Assembly: GCF_002777915.1 (NCBI RefSeq)
Contig: NZ_NJGE01000001.1
Span: forward strand, 1 to 46,627
Source of the DNA: Bartonella tribocorum
Lineage (GTDB): Bacteria > Pseudomonadota > Alphaproteobacteria > Rhizobiales > Rhizobiaceae
Length of the DNA: 46,627 nt
Reading direction: 5' to 3'
Shown: piece after piece, positions 16,017 to 24,917 of the stretch
How positions within the stretch are numbered: position 1 is the first letter of the stretch
Layout of the letters: every line of letters starts with the position of its first letter
Notes under the pieces: model-generated
What the model was told of the DNA's origin: nothing
Database searches by the model: none
The model's input: only the letters and a program-made list of their open reading frames with translations
Program-made: the position numbers and the translations under genes

Positions 16017-18940
16017 TAATTTTCCTTCTCTTTTAAAGCAGGTTTTTTACCGATTCGATAACTGCGTATTGATTGATGTGCAAGTGCAATTAAAATGAGA
16101 ATCGTTGCTCCTAGCACAAGAGAAAACACACCAAAATCAAACAAAAAAGCAGATGCTATAGGTACCTTTCCAATCAATGGAACATGAATATATTGGAAAA
16201 ATGATGTTAAAAAAGGATACCCAACAAACAAAGCCCCTGTTCCCGTTACAACCGATAGCAATAAGCCAAAGCCCATCCAGCGTAAAGGCAAAACTCTTAA
16301 ATGATTTTCTACCCAACGAATATCCCGTGCAAGATATTGCAAAATAAAGCCTATTGCTAAAGTCACACCACCAACAAATCCACCACCTGGAAGATCATGT
16401 CCTCGCACAAATAAATAAAAAGAAAAAGCAATAATAACGGAAAAGAGCCACCCCATAATAACAGAAGGTACAGCGAGATAATTCTGTACTGTATCCCCCA
16501 CATTTCTATCTGGCTGCGCCTTATCAAAAGCTTCCTGAACGCGTTGTTGAAATGGCGGCTCAATACTTTCAGGAGCAGGACGAAATCGACGCAAAAGAGC
16601 AAAGACAGTCAAAGAAACAACCCCCAAAACCACAACTTCTCCCATCGTATCAAAACCACGGAAATCAACCAGCAATACATTCACAACATTGCGCCCCCCC
16701 GCACTCCAATAAGCATTTTTCAGAAAAAAATTAGAAACCGTTGTCCCTTGAGGACGTGTCATCATCGCAAAAGAGAGCCATGCAACACCAGAACCTCCCA
16801 TAATTGCTATGATGCAATCACGAGCACGACGCAAACGCACTCCAAAACGCACAGACGTTGGAGCAGGATGATTATACACACGCTTAGGCAACCAACGCAA
16901 ACCAAGCAATAATAAGACAACTGTCACCACTTCAACAACCAGTTGCGTTATAGCCAAATCGGGCGCAGAAAGCCATAAAAAGGTTGCGCACGTCATCAAA
17001 CCTGATCCCCCCAAAAGCATGAGTGATGCAAGACGATGAAACTTTGCTTGCCAAGCAACTAAAAGCGCGCATAATCCACCCACCAGCCAAAGTGCAAGAA
17101 AAGGAATATCAAGTGGAAAAAGCGGTAATCCCCCTGGTGCAATTAAACCATCACGCCAAAGCAAAAGACCAACAAAAATGAAACACACAATAAAAATCCA
17201 GTGCAACTGGATTTGCAAACGGCGTGTTGACAAAACAGATTCCACCGCACGTGCCCATTTCCAAGAAATAATCACAAGAATGCGTTCAAAAATACGCGGT
17301 CCTTTCAAATGGCGAAAAAAGGGAGGACCATCATCACAAGATAAAAAATAACGCCGCCCAACAACATAGAGCAAGCCGCCTCCTAATAAAGCCACCAAGC
17401 TCATCATTAATGGCGTATTAACCCCATGCCAAACAGCCAAACTATAAGGGATCGTCATCGGTCCTAAAACAGATACAACGGCATTATCTAAAATAGGCCC
17501 GATTGTTAAATTAGGAAGAATACCAACAGCCAAACAAATAAACACCAAAAGTTCCATGGGTAAACGCATAAAATGCGGTGGTTCATGGGGCATTTTGGGT
17601 AACTCATCTGATTGTGGTCCCCAAAAAACACCATGAATAAAACGTATAGAATAGGTCACACTAAACAGGCTAGCAAGCGTTGCTACATAAGGAGCAATCC
17701 AGTCAAGCCATGATTCCATATGTGTTTCAACAGCTTCAGCAAAAAACATTTCTTTTGATAAAAAACCATTGAGCAAAGGAACACCAGCCATCGCTGCACT
17801 TGCTACTAAAGCAAGAGTTGCTGTAATGGGCATAGAGCGATAAAGACCTGTTAGCTTACGCATATCACGTGTTCCCGTTTCGTGATCAATAATACCAGCA
17901 GCCATAAATAAAGACGCTTTAAAAGTAGCATGATTAGCCATATGAAAAATCGCAGCAACACATGCAAGAGGACTCCCAAGGCTTAAAAGCGTGGTAATCA
18001 ATCCAAGATGACTAATCGTTGAGTAAGCAAGCAATCCCTTTAAATCTTGCTGAAACATAGAACAATAAGCCCCAAGAAGAAGTGTTGAAAGTCCTGAAAA
18101 GCCAACCAACCAAAACCAAGACTCTGTCCCAGCGAGCACAGGCCATAAACGAACCAGCAAAAACAACCCAGCTTTTACCATCGTTGCCGAATGCAGATAA
18201 GCCGATACGGGTGTTGGCGCTGCCATCGCATTAGGCAACCAAAAATGAAAAGGAAATTGTGCGCTTTTTGTTAATCCGCCCAATAAAATACAAATAAGGG
18301 CAGGGATATAAAGCGAACTTGATCGGATCACATCTCCAGACTGCAAAATTTTATCCAGATCAAAACTACCAACGATATACCCAATCAATAAAACCCCAAT
18401 AAAAAGGGTAAAACCACCAAAACCTGTAATCGTTAAAGCCATACGCGCCCCTTCACGCGCACTGGCATTATGGTACCAATAACCAATCAACAAAAAAGAA
18501 AAAATACTAGTGAGTTCCCAGAAAACAACCAAAAACACGAGATTACCTGATAAAACAATCCCTGTCATTGAGCCCATAAAGGCTAGAAAAAAAGAAAAAA
18601 ATCGTGGTACAGAATCCGCAGGATCCATATAATAACGAGCATAAACAACAACAAGCAGCCCAATTCCTGTAATGAGCAAGCAAAAAAGCCACGACAGACC
18701 ATCCATTCGGATGATCAAATCACACCCCCATTCTGAAAGCCAAGGAATATTTAAACGGATAATGTGATTGCCGCGAATTACTGGATAAAGCATGATTGTA
18801 AAAAGAAGACTAAAAAGAGCAATGCCCCCAGCAAACCATGCTTCATTATTTTTTGCTGTCGAACGAAAAAAGCCAATGATAGCGCTTCCACCAAAGGGAA
18901 GCAAAATGAGCAATATCAACATTGCTTCCCGTGTTGTCAT
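16016..18940 (-). CDS. phaAB: Mrp/Pha cation-proton antiporter, fused subunits A and B
   Basis: The first operon gene encodes a 974-residue membrane protein. The N-terminal part (to about residue 560) is a NuoL-like antiporter module with VVFWELTSIFSFLLIGYW, the Lys-bearing GLTKSAQFPFHFWLPNAMAAPTPVSAYLHSATMVKAG and MAGVPLLNGFLSKEMFF. The middle part (about 570-790) has the MrpA C-terminal helices, including PDLAITQLVVE and VVNVLLVDFRGFDTMGE. The last part (about 825-955) is an MnhB domain, with FYLFVRGHDLPGGGFVGG. A-B fusion is the known form in rhizobial Pha systems. The complex exports Na+ or K+ in exchange for protons, supporting pH and salt tolerance. All six genes overlap or abut, so the operon is translated as one unit. 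Confidence 0.96.
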   Translation of the reverse strand: MTTREAMLILLILLPFGGSAIIGFFRSTAKNNEAWFAGGIALFSLLFTIMLYPVIRGNHIIRLNIPWLSEWGCDLIIRMDGLSWLFCLLITGIGLLVVVYARYYMDPADSVPRFFSFFLAFMGSMTGIVLSGNLVFLVVFWELTSIFSFLLIGYWYHNASAREGARMALTITGFGGFTLFIGVLLIGYIVGSFDLDKILQSGDVIRSSSLYIPALICILLGGLTKSAQFPFHFWLPNAMAAPTPVSAYLHSATMVKAGLFLLVRLWPVLAGTESWFWLVGFSGLSTLLLGAYCSMFQQDLKGLLAYSTISHLGLITTLLSLGSPLACVAAIFHMANHATFKASLFMAAGIIDHETGTRDMRKLTGLYRSMPITATLALVASAAMAGVPLLNGFLSKEMFFAEAVETHMESWLDWIAPYVATLASLFSVTYSIRFIHGVFWGPQSDELPKMPHEPPHFMRLPMELLVFICLAVGILPNLTIGPILDNAVVSVLGPMTIPYSLAVWHGVNTPLMMSLVALLGGGLLYVVGRRYFLSCDDGPPFFRHLKGPRIFERILVIISWKWARAVESVLSTRRLQIQLHWIFIVCFIFVGLLLWRDGLIAPGGLPLFPLDIPFLALWLVGGLCALLVAWQAKFHRLASLMLLGGSGLMTCATFLWLSAPDLAITQLVVEVVTVVLLLLGLRWLPKRVYNHPAPTSVRFGVRLRRARDCIIAIMGGSGVAWLSFAMMTRPQGTTVSNFFLKNAYWSAGGRNVVNVLLVDFRGFDTMGEVVVLGVVSLTVFALLRRFRPAPESIEPPFQQRVQEAFDKAQPDRNVGDTVQNYLAVPSVIMGWLFSVIIAFSFYLFVRGHDLPGGGFVGGVTLAIGFILQYLARDIRWVENHLRVLPLRWMGFGLLLSVVTGTGALFVGYPFLTSFFQYIHVPLIGKVPIASAFLFDFGVFSLVLGATILILIALAHQSIRSYRIGKKPALKEKEN

Positions 18941-19173
18941 TCTTTCAGCTCCATCCTGCCCTTAATATTTTGTCATTGACAAAACAAAAATTTATATTTC
19001 CACCCCCCATTCCACACTTAATGATAATAAGATTTAATAAAACTTAAAAGCATTTAAATTTTAAAAAAAAACAATGCTTGCATGGAAATGCTGCGCACCA
19101 GACAAGTTTTCTTTTTATTGTAAGAACAATAACACTCACGACAAGAAGCAATTAAAATTTTATTTAATTATTT

Positions 19174-19665
19174 CTATCCTTTAAAAAAACGCGATAAACA
19201 CTGTTTACGAGGCCCATGAAAAGGCTGAAAACTATTATCATTTTTATTATAAGAGCGATAACGGGCACGGCAAGATTCAACATGTTGTTTAAGCATCCAT
19301 AGCTCTTTTTTTTCTGGCTTTTCTGAAGAAGACGTTAAAAATACCCTTTTAGCATCTGATACATCTTTTAATGATACGCCTTTTGTGCTTAAATGCGGTG
19401 ATGTAACAAAAGCCGCTTCAGGATACCACCAATTATCTTTATACTTAACATAACCACGCCGATAATGATGATAACCCTTAAAACCATTCAGTTCTCTACG
19501 CCCCGTAAAAATCAAAGGCACCGAACTCTCTTGAATAAAGGTCTGAGAGACCAATTTGGCTTTAGCAGCACCTCTATTTTGCTCCAAATGAACCAGAGCT
19601 GTTGTTATCATGAAAAGACTGCTGATAAATACAAAAGCTAAAGCATAATATAATTGTTTTTTCAT
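19174..19665 (-). CDS. BA14K family protein, secreted or membrane-anchored
   Basis: The 163-residue protein has an N-terminal hydrophobic segment (about residues 7-25). It ends with a BA14K-type motif, HVESCRARYRSYNKNDNSFQ followed by a GPRKQC block, about residues 126-158. The family is named for a 14-kDa immunoreactive Brucella protein and is widespread in this order as an envelope antigen of unclear function. The Trp of the usual W-C motif is replaced by Ser. A TTG at 19671 precedes the ATG at 19665; the ATG is preferred. It is monocistronic and divergent from the polyamine operon. Confidence 0.78.
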   Translation of the reverse strand: MKKQLYYALAFVFISSLFMITTALVHLEQNRGAAKAKLVSQTFIQESSVPLIFTGRRELNGFKGYHHYRRGYVKYKDNWWYPEAAFVTSPHLSTKGVSLKDVSDAKRVFLTSSSEKPEKKELWMLKQHVESCRARYRSYNKNDNSFQPFHGPRKQCLSRFFKG

Positions 19666-19756
19666 ACGCAAAACTCAAAATAATAAATGACAGCTTTTAC
19701 AGAAAGCTTTTCTATTGCTAGACAGAAACAGATTCTTTTCTTAAGATTCTTTTTTC

Positions 19757-19785
19757 TTGAGACATTCTGTTACTCTTTGTACTAA
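19757..19785 (+). promoter_or_regulatory. Candidate promoter of the polyamine operon
   Basis: TTGAGA (19757-19762) and TACTAA (19780-19785) are spaced by 17 bp, ending 43 bp before the nspC start codon. The -35 is close to consensus and the -10 is poor. It is a by-eye match in an AT-rich region, so chance is a real possibility. Confidence 0.25.
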
Positions 19786-19828
19786 ACGCTAATCTTAGCA
19801 ATAAGATCCTTCAAACAAGAATGAATAA

Positions 19829-20929
19829 ATGATGATAAAAACCCCCTACTATCTTATAGACAAATCGAAACTCATCAAAAATATGCAAACAATTTCTCGT
19901 TTACGAGAAATATCAGGGGCAAAAGTTTTGCTTGCTTTGAAATGTTTTGCCACATGGAGTGTTTTTGATTTAATGTCTGAATTCATGGATGGAACCACAT
20001 CTTCATCTCTTTATGAGTTGCGTTTAGGAAGAGAAAAATTTGGCAAAGAAACCCATGCTTACTCGGTTGCTTGGGCCGATCACGAAATTGATGAAGCCTG
20101 TGGTTATGCAGATAAAATTATCTTCAACTCAATCCAACAACTTCAACGCTTTTCTGATGCAACAAAAACCATTCAACGAGGTCTAAGATTAAACCCAGGA
20201 ATGAGTGCATCAGATTTTGACCTTGCCAATCCCTCCCGCCCTTTTAGTCGCTTAGGAGAAACAAACCAAAGTGCTATTAAAGAAGTTCTGCCTCTCATCA
20301 ATGGCTTGATGATCCATAACAATTGTGAAAATGCTGATTTTGATCTTTTTAACCAAATGCTTGGGGCTATGGAAGAAAAGTTTTCAGAACTTTTTTCTGC
20401 TGTTGATTGGATAAGCCTTGGCGGTGGAATTCATTTTACAGCTGAAAATTATCCTTTAGAAGCTTTCGCAGAACGCTTAAAGCATTTTGCAAAAACCCAT
20501 GGTGTCACTCTTTTTCTAGAACCAGGAGAAGCCGCTATCACCAAAAGCACCACCTTAGAAGTCAGCGTTCTTGACACATTGTACAACGAAAAAAATCTTG
20601 CCATCGTTGATAGCTCAATCGAAGCCCATATGCTTGATCTTCTCATTTATCGTGAAAATGCCAAATTAGAACCCAATCAAGGAGAACACGAAATAATGAT
20701 CTGCGGAAAATCCTGTCTTGCTGGCGATATTTTTGGAACATTTCAGTTTCAAAAACCTCTTAAAATAGGGGATAGACTGTCTTTTCAAGATGCAGCAGGT
20801 TATACAATGGTCAAGAAAAACTGGTTTAATGGGGTGACAATGCCTGCTATTGTTCTTAAAGAATGCGATGGTACATTAACGCTGCAACGCCAATTCAGCT
20901 ACAATGACTATCGGACAAGCCTTTCATAA
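19829..20929 (+). CDS. nspC: Carboxynorspermidine/carboxyspermidine decarboxylase
   Basis: This PLP enzyme decarboxylates carboxy(nor)spermidine to (nor)spermidine, the last step of the alternative polyamine pathway that bypasses S-adenosylmethionine decarboxylase. The 366-residue protein has an alanine-racemase-like fold. The PLP lysine lies in LALKCFATWSVF (Lys about residue 38), with TSSSLYELRLG and SLGGGIHFTAENYP (about 196-209) following as phosphate and substrate loops. The late segment CGKSCLAGDIFG (about 291-302) supplies the active-site Cys across the dimer. Two in-frame ATGs open the gene (19829 and 19832). It is followed by its partner dehydrogenase, forming a two-gene operon. Confidence 0.93.
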   Translation: MMIKTPYYLIDKSKLIKNMQTISRLREISGAKVLLALKCFATWSVFDLMSEFMDGTTSSSLYELRLGREKFGKETHAYSVAWADHEIDEACGYADKIIFNSIQQLQRFSDATKTIQRGLRLNPGMSASDFDLANPSRPFSRLGETNQSAIKEVLPLINGLMIHNNCENADFDLFNQMLGAMEEKFSELFSAVDWISLGGGIHFTAENYPLEAFAERLKHFAKTHGVTLFLEPGEAAITKSTTLEVSVLDTLYNEKNLAIVDSSIEAHMLDLLIYRENAKLEPNQGEHEIMICGKSCLAGDIFGTFQFQKPLKIGDRLSFQDAAGYTMVKKNWFNGVTMPAIVLKECDGTLTLQRQFSYNDYRTSLS

Positions 20930-20982
20930 AGATAACCACAAAAAACGTCATACAACAGTATTAAAAAGGAGATGAACCCACA

Positions 20983-22221
20983 ATGAAAAAAAACGTTCTC
21001 ATTATTGGTGCTGGAGGTGTTGCACAAGTTGTTGCGCACAAATGTGCTCAAAACAACGATCTTCTTGGTGAAATTCATATTGCTTCACGAACACTCAAAA
21101 AATGTGAGGCCATTATTACTTCTATTAAAGAAAAAAATTCTATGAAAAAACCAGGTGTTCTCAATGGCCATTCGCTCAATGCCATGAATGTAGAAGAAAC
21201 TATAAAACTCATCCAAAAAACCAAATGCGAAATTGTTATTAATGTTGGTTCAGCTTTTCTTAATATGTCTGTTCTTTCAGCTTGTATCGAAACCAAATGC
21301 GCTTATATTGACACTGCCATTCACGAAGATCCTCTTAAAATTTGTGAGACTCCTCCTTGGTACGGCAATTATGAATGGCCTCGGCGTCAAGAATGTGAAC
21401 AAGCGGGTATCACTGCTATTTTAGGCGCAGGCTTTGATCCAGGTGTGGTAAATGCCTATGCAGCGCTCGCAAATGAATGTTATTTTGATAAAATCACAGA
21501 TATTGATATTATTGATATTAACGCCGGAAATCACGGGCGTTGGTTTGCTACAAACTTTGATCCAGAAATTAACTTCCGTGAATTTACAGGACAAGTATGG
21601 TCATGGCAAAATAAAAAATGGATTTCCAATAAAATGTTTGAAGTCAGCCATGAATGGGATCTTCCTGTTGTGGGAAAACAAAAAGCCTATATGACAGGAC
21701 ATGATGAAATTCATTCTCTTTCCAAAAATCTTGATGTCCAAAATATCCGCTTCTGGATGGGGTTTAGTGATCGTTATATCACTGTTTTTACCGTTTTGAA
21801 AAATCTTGGTCTCTTATCCGAGCAGCCCATTAAAACAGCAGAAGGACAAGAAATTGTCCCTTTAAAAGTTGTAAAAGCTGTCTTACCTGATCCCTCCTCT
21901 CTCGCTCCAGAATACACAGGAAAAACCTGTATTGGAGATCTTATTAAAGGCGAAAAAGATGGAAAACCAAAAGAAATTTTTATCTATAATGTAGCCGATC
22001 ACACACAAGCTTTTCATGAAACAGGAGCACAAGGCATTTCTTATACAGCTGGTGTACCAGCCGCCGCAACCGCTCTTCTCATTTCCACAGGCGAATGGGA
22101 TGTTAAAACGATGGTCAACGTAGAAGAATTACCACCCCACCCTTTCCTCAAATATCTTGATCATATGGGGCTTTCCACCTTTATAAGAGAACAAGAAGAG
22201 GATAAAAAATTACAATTTTAA
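20983..22221 (+). CDS. Carboxy(nor)spermidine dehydrogenase, saccharopine dehydrogenase family
   Basis: This enzyme reductively joins aspartate beta-semialdehyde and a diamine (putrescine or diaminopropane) using NADPH, producing carboxyspermidine or carboxynorspermidine. The 412-residue protein has an N-terminal Rossmann motif, LIIGAGGVAQVVAHKCA (about residues 5-21), and the family blocks YIDTAIHE, ILGAGFDPGVVNAY and DINAGNHGRW. A strong AAGGAG ribosome-binding site lies at about 20966-20971. It sits 53 bp behind nspC and supplies that enzyme's substrate. Sequence resembles lysine-pathway Lys1, but the neighbour fixes the role as polyamine synthesis. Which diamine is used cannot be read from sequence. 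Confidence 0.9.
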   Translation: MKKNVLIIGAGGVAQVVAHKCAQNNDLLGEIHIASRTLKKCEAIITSIKEKNSMKKPGVLNGHSLNAMNVEETIKLIQKTKCEIVINVGSAFLNMSVLSACIETKCAYIDTAIHEDPLKICETPPWYGNYEWPRRQECEQAGITAILGAGFDPGVVNAYAALANECYFDKITDIDIIDINAGNHGRWFATNFDPEINFREFTGQVWSWQNKKWISNKMFEVSHEWDLPVVGKQKAYMTGHDEIHSLSKNLDVQNIRFWMGFSDRYITVFTVLKNLGLLSEQPIKTAEGQEIVPLKVVKAVLPDPSSLAPEYTGKTCIGDLIKGEKDGKPKEIFIYNVADHTQAFHETGAQGISYTAGVPAAATALLISTGEWDVKTMVNVEELPPHPFLKYLDHMGLSTFIREQEEDKKLQF

Positions 22222-22496
22222 ATGTATCCGCATTAGGCTTGATCTTTTAAATTATCACAAAACCGCCAAATAAAAAAAACTTAATATTCTTATGAAATTA
22301 TGTTTTGCCAAAAATTTTAGCTATAGATTGTATTTTGGCAACATTGGGATTTATTAAAAACCTTAAAGAAGATACAGATCATCTTTTTAAGATACAGAAA
22401 ACACTGATCAAAAATAACAGAGAGGCAAAAACTGTTTTAATCATACTGTATGACTTGCTATTGTCATCAAAAAGAGAGTGTCTCAACAAAAGATAT

Positions 22497-22529
22497 AAAA
22501 TACCGCTCTTTTAAAAAGAGTGGTATTTT
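22497..22529. terminator. Strong AT-flanked hairpin, possible bidirectional terminator
   Basis: The arms AAAATACCGCTCTT (22497-22510) and AAGAGTGGTATTTT (22516-22529) form a 14-bp stem with one G-T wobble and a 5-base loop. The stem ends in A-tract and T-tract arms, so each strand would show a helix followed by U residues, as in bidirectional terminators. It lies 275 bp beyond the polyamine operon, so it could end long transcripts from either side. It could also be a remnant of a mobile element. Confidence 0.5.
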
Positions 22530-22649
22530 GTAAAATATGTGACATCCTCTTGATTTTAAAGGATGAAGATTTCTAACCCGCACCAATCGTTAAACAATCC
22601 TATTTATTTCTTTGAGAAAATTCCTCTTGGATTGCCGCTTCATATGATT

Positions 22650-23205
22650 CATCATAATGAATAACATATTGATTTATAATCATAAATTATTGTTTCTATA
22701 AACAATAGTCTGTAAATAATAAAGCTTCTTATCGACGCCTTCCACTTGGCTTTTCACTTCATTAAACGCGATAAGCAAATTTTTCTCTAAATATACAACA
22801 AACTATAAGCATAACTTACTGTTTTGCACATTGAATGAGAGCCCCCTCATACCGTAGGATTCTCTCACTACAAATCTGTTTATATTGAATTAATCAAAAC
22901 CATTTCTTTTACATATCACAAGCAGAGGAGTCCGTATGAATAAAAGGTAACAGCAAAAAAAATACCTCTTATAAATTCTCTCAAATAGCCGAAAAGTGTA
23001 TAATTGAAGGTTAGTATATAATTTATAGTGCCGACTTATATCTTTTATTAAACATAAAGATGATGATCTATAATGGGGTTTATATATTTCATGAAAAACT
23101 TTACGGTTATACCATTCACGAGCATACTATCGCGAAATAGGCTTGAGATTTTTGAGAGGTGTTTCTTTAAAACAAAGTACGCAAATAGGCTGAGAATCCT
23201 ATCTT
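22650..23205 (+). repeat. Dispersed degenerate repeat, copy B (long)
   Basis: It starts with AACATATTGATTTATAATCATAA, as copy C does, then carries TTGAATGAGAGCC shared with copy E and GTAGGATTCTCTCACTACAA shared with copy A. TATTGAATTAATCAAAACC and CATATCACAAGCAGAGG follow. A second module (about 23060-23190) matches copy C, including TATACCATTCACG...CATACTATCGCGAAAT and TTTAAAACAA. Compared with C, extra sequence of about 130 bp separates the first blocks. Confidence 0.6.
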
Positions 23206-23479
23206 GAATATTTTATAATAGTACAAAAATACCTCATATATAAAACCTTCCATAGACTTAATACGACTAAGCACTCACTCGCTCTAAACGAGTGCGCACA
23301 ACAAGATAATCAATCAAAACTACACAACTGAGATCTAAAACAACAATTATTGAAAAGCACACAACAAATTAAGCAGAACACCTTATACTATTGGTTTTAT
23401 TCTTTTTAAAAATGTTGTTGCATGCTTCACAAATATTTGCTGCCTACTGTGCTTTTAAAATGTACTCTTTAAAAGTTTT

Positions 23480-24886
23480 TTAAATATGAAGTGGTTTAGC
23501 AAATGTTGCCAAAGCTGCTTCACGAACTGCTTCTGATAAGGTAGGATGTGCATGACAACAGCGGCCTAGATCTTCTGATGAACCACCAAACTCCATTAAA
23601 ACTGCAATTTCGTGGATCATTTCACCAGCAGCAAATCCAAGAATATGCCCCCCCAAAACCCGATCTGTTTTTTTATCAGAAAGGATTTTAACAAACCCAT
23701 CACTCTTTTGCATTGCGCGTGCACGACCATTGGCCATAAAAGGAAATTTGCCAACATTATATTCAATACCGGCGGCTTTCAGTTCTTCTTCTGTCTTTCC
23801 TACACTTGCAATTTCCGGCTGTGTATAAACAACACTAGGAATAACATCAAAATTAACATGTCCTCTTTGACCTGCCAAAATTTCTGCCACAGCAACGCCT
23901 TCTTCCTCTGCTTTATGCGCTAACATTGGCCCTTTTACGACATCACCAATCGCATAAATTCCCGGAACATTCGTCTGCCAATGGGCATCAATTGCAATAA
24001 AGCCGCGTTCATCTAACTGAACACCAGCCTCACTCAAGCCAAGCCCCTCCGTATAAGGAGAGCGCCCAGTCGCAATAAGCACAACATCAGCCTCTAAAGT
24101 TTCAGATTCACCACCTTTGACAGATTCAAAGCTCACCTGAGCCGTTGAATCAGATTTTGTAATAGCTGTTACCTTTGCACCCGTTTTATATTCAATCCCT
24201 TGTTTTTCCATTAATTTCTGAAATTGACGTGAAACTTCACCATCCATTGAGCCCAAAACTTTATTAAGATACTCAATAATAGTCACTTTAGCCCCTAAAC
24301 GGCTCCAAACCGACCCAAGTTCTGAACCAATGACACCAGCACCAACCACAATCATATGGGCAGGTACTTTTTCAAGTGAAAGGGCTCCCGTAGAAGAAAC
24401 AATAGTCTTTTCATCAATTTCAACATTCACCCCTGGAATGCCCGAACTCTCTGAACCTGTAGCAATAATAATATTCTTTGTTTCAATTGTTTGTTTATGA
24501 CCATCTCTGGCAACAACTTCCACATGACCAGCACTCAAAATTTTGGCTGTCCCAAAAAAAGTATCAACTTTATTTTTTTTCATCAAAAAAGAAACGCCAC
24601 TTGTATTGGCTGTCACCACAGCTTTCTTATGAACCATCATTTGTTCAAGATTAAGTTTAGATTTGCCAATAGAAATCCCAAGTGTTTCAAAACCATGCTG
24701 AGTTTCAGCAAACACTTCTGAAGCGTGCAACAAAGCTTTAGAAGGTATACAACCAACATTGAGACATGTTCCCCCTAATGTTGTACGCTTTTCAATAATC
24801 GCTACTTTAAGCCCTAATTGTGCCGCCTTTATTGCTGCTACATAACCACCTGGACCCGCTCCGATCACAGCCACATCATAAGACAT
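23480..24886 (-). CDS. lpdA: Dihydrolipoamide dehydrogenase (E3)
   Basis: E3 re-oxidises the lipoyl groups of 2-oxo acid dehydrogenase complexes, passing electrons through FAD and a redox disulfide to NAD+. The 468-residue protein has the FAD motif GAGPGGYVAAIKAA, the disulfide CLNVGC in GGTCLNVGCIPSKALL (about residues 38-53), an NAD-binding GAGVIGSELGSVW (about 177-189), the second FAD segment YAIGDV and the C-terminal His-Glu pair in HAHPTLSEA. It is the last gene of the sucA-sucB-lpdA group, 31 bp after sucB, with an AAGGAG ribosome-binding site. This makes it the E3 of the 2-oxoglutarate dehydrogenase complex. Confidence 0.96.
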   Translation of the reverse strand: MSYDVAVIGAGPGGYVAAIKAAQLGLKVAIIEKRTTLGGTCLNVGCIPSKALLHASEVFAETQHGFETLGISIGKSKLNLEQMMVHKKAVVTANTSGVSFLMKKNKVDTFFGTAKILSAGHVEVVARDGHKQTIETKNIIIATGSESSGIPGVNVEIDEKTIVSSTGALSLEKVPAHMIVVGAGVIGSELGSVWSRLGAKVTIIEYLNKVLGSMDGEVSRQFQKLMEKQGIEYKTGAKVTAITKSDSTAQVSFESVKGGESETLEADVVLIATGRSPYTEGLGLSEAGVQLDERGFIAIDAHWQTNVPGIYAIGDVVKGPMLAHKAEEEGVAVAEILAGQRGHVNFDVIPSVVYTQPEIASVGKTEEELKAAGIEYNVGKFPFMANGRARAMQKSDGFVKILSDKKTDRVLGGHILGFAAGEMIHEIAVLMEFGGSSEDLGRCCHAHPTLSEAVREAALATFAKPLHI

Positions 24887-24917
24887 CCGTTTCTCCTTTC
24901 ATCCCGAAAACTGTATT

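Larger units (their letters stand above)
22222..23479. other. Long intergenic region with hairpins and repeat copy B
   Basis: This 1.26-kb gap lies between the polyamine operon and lpdA, which converge. It holds the hairpins described separately (22497-22529), an inverted repeat CATCCT/AGGATG (22543-22565), dispersed repeat copy B (about 22650-23205) and a hairpin CACTCG-ctctaaa-CGAGTG (23276-23294). A 69-codon frame at 22305-22514 opens with TTG and runs into the first hairpin; it has no recognisable family and is not called. No tRNA or other RNA gene was recognised. Confidence 0.5.

Noticed and set aside
22305-22514. 69-codon plus-strand open frame
   Set aside because: TTG start, low complexity, and its end overlaps a hairpin; no recognisable domain.
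24215-24240. Possible parS half-site (GACGTGAAAC) in lpdA
   Set aside because: Only one arm matches; about five mismatches to the 16-bp parS, so it is no better than chance.
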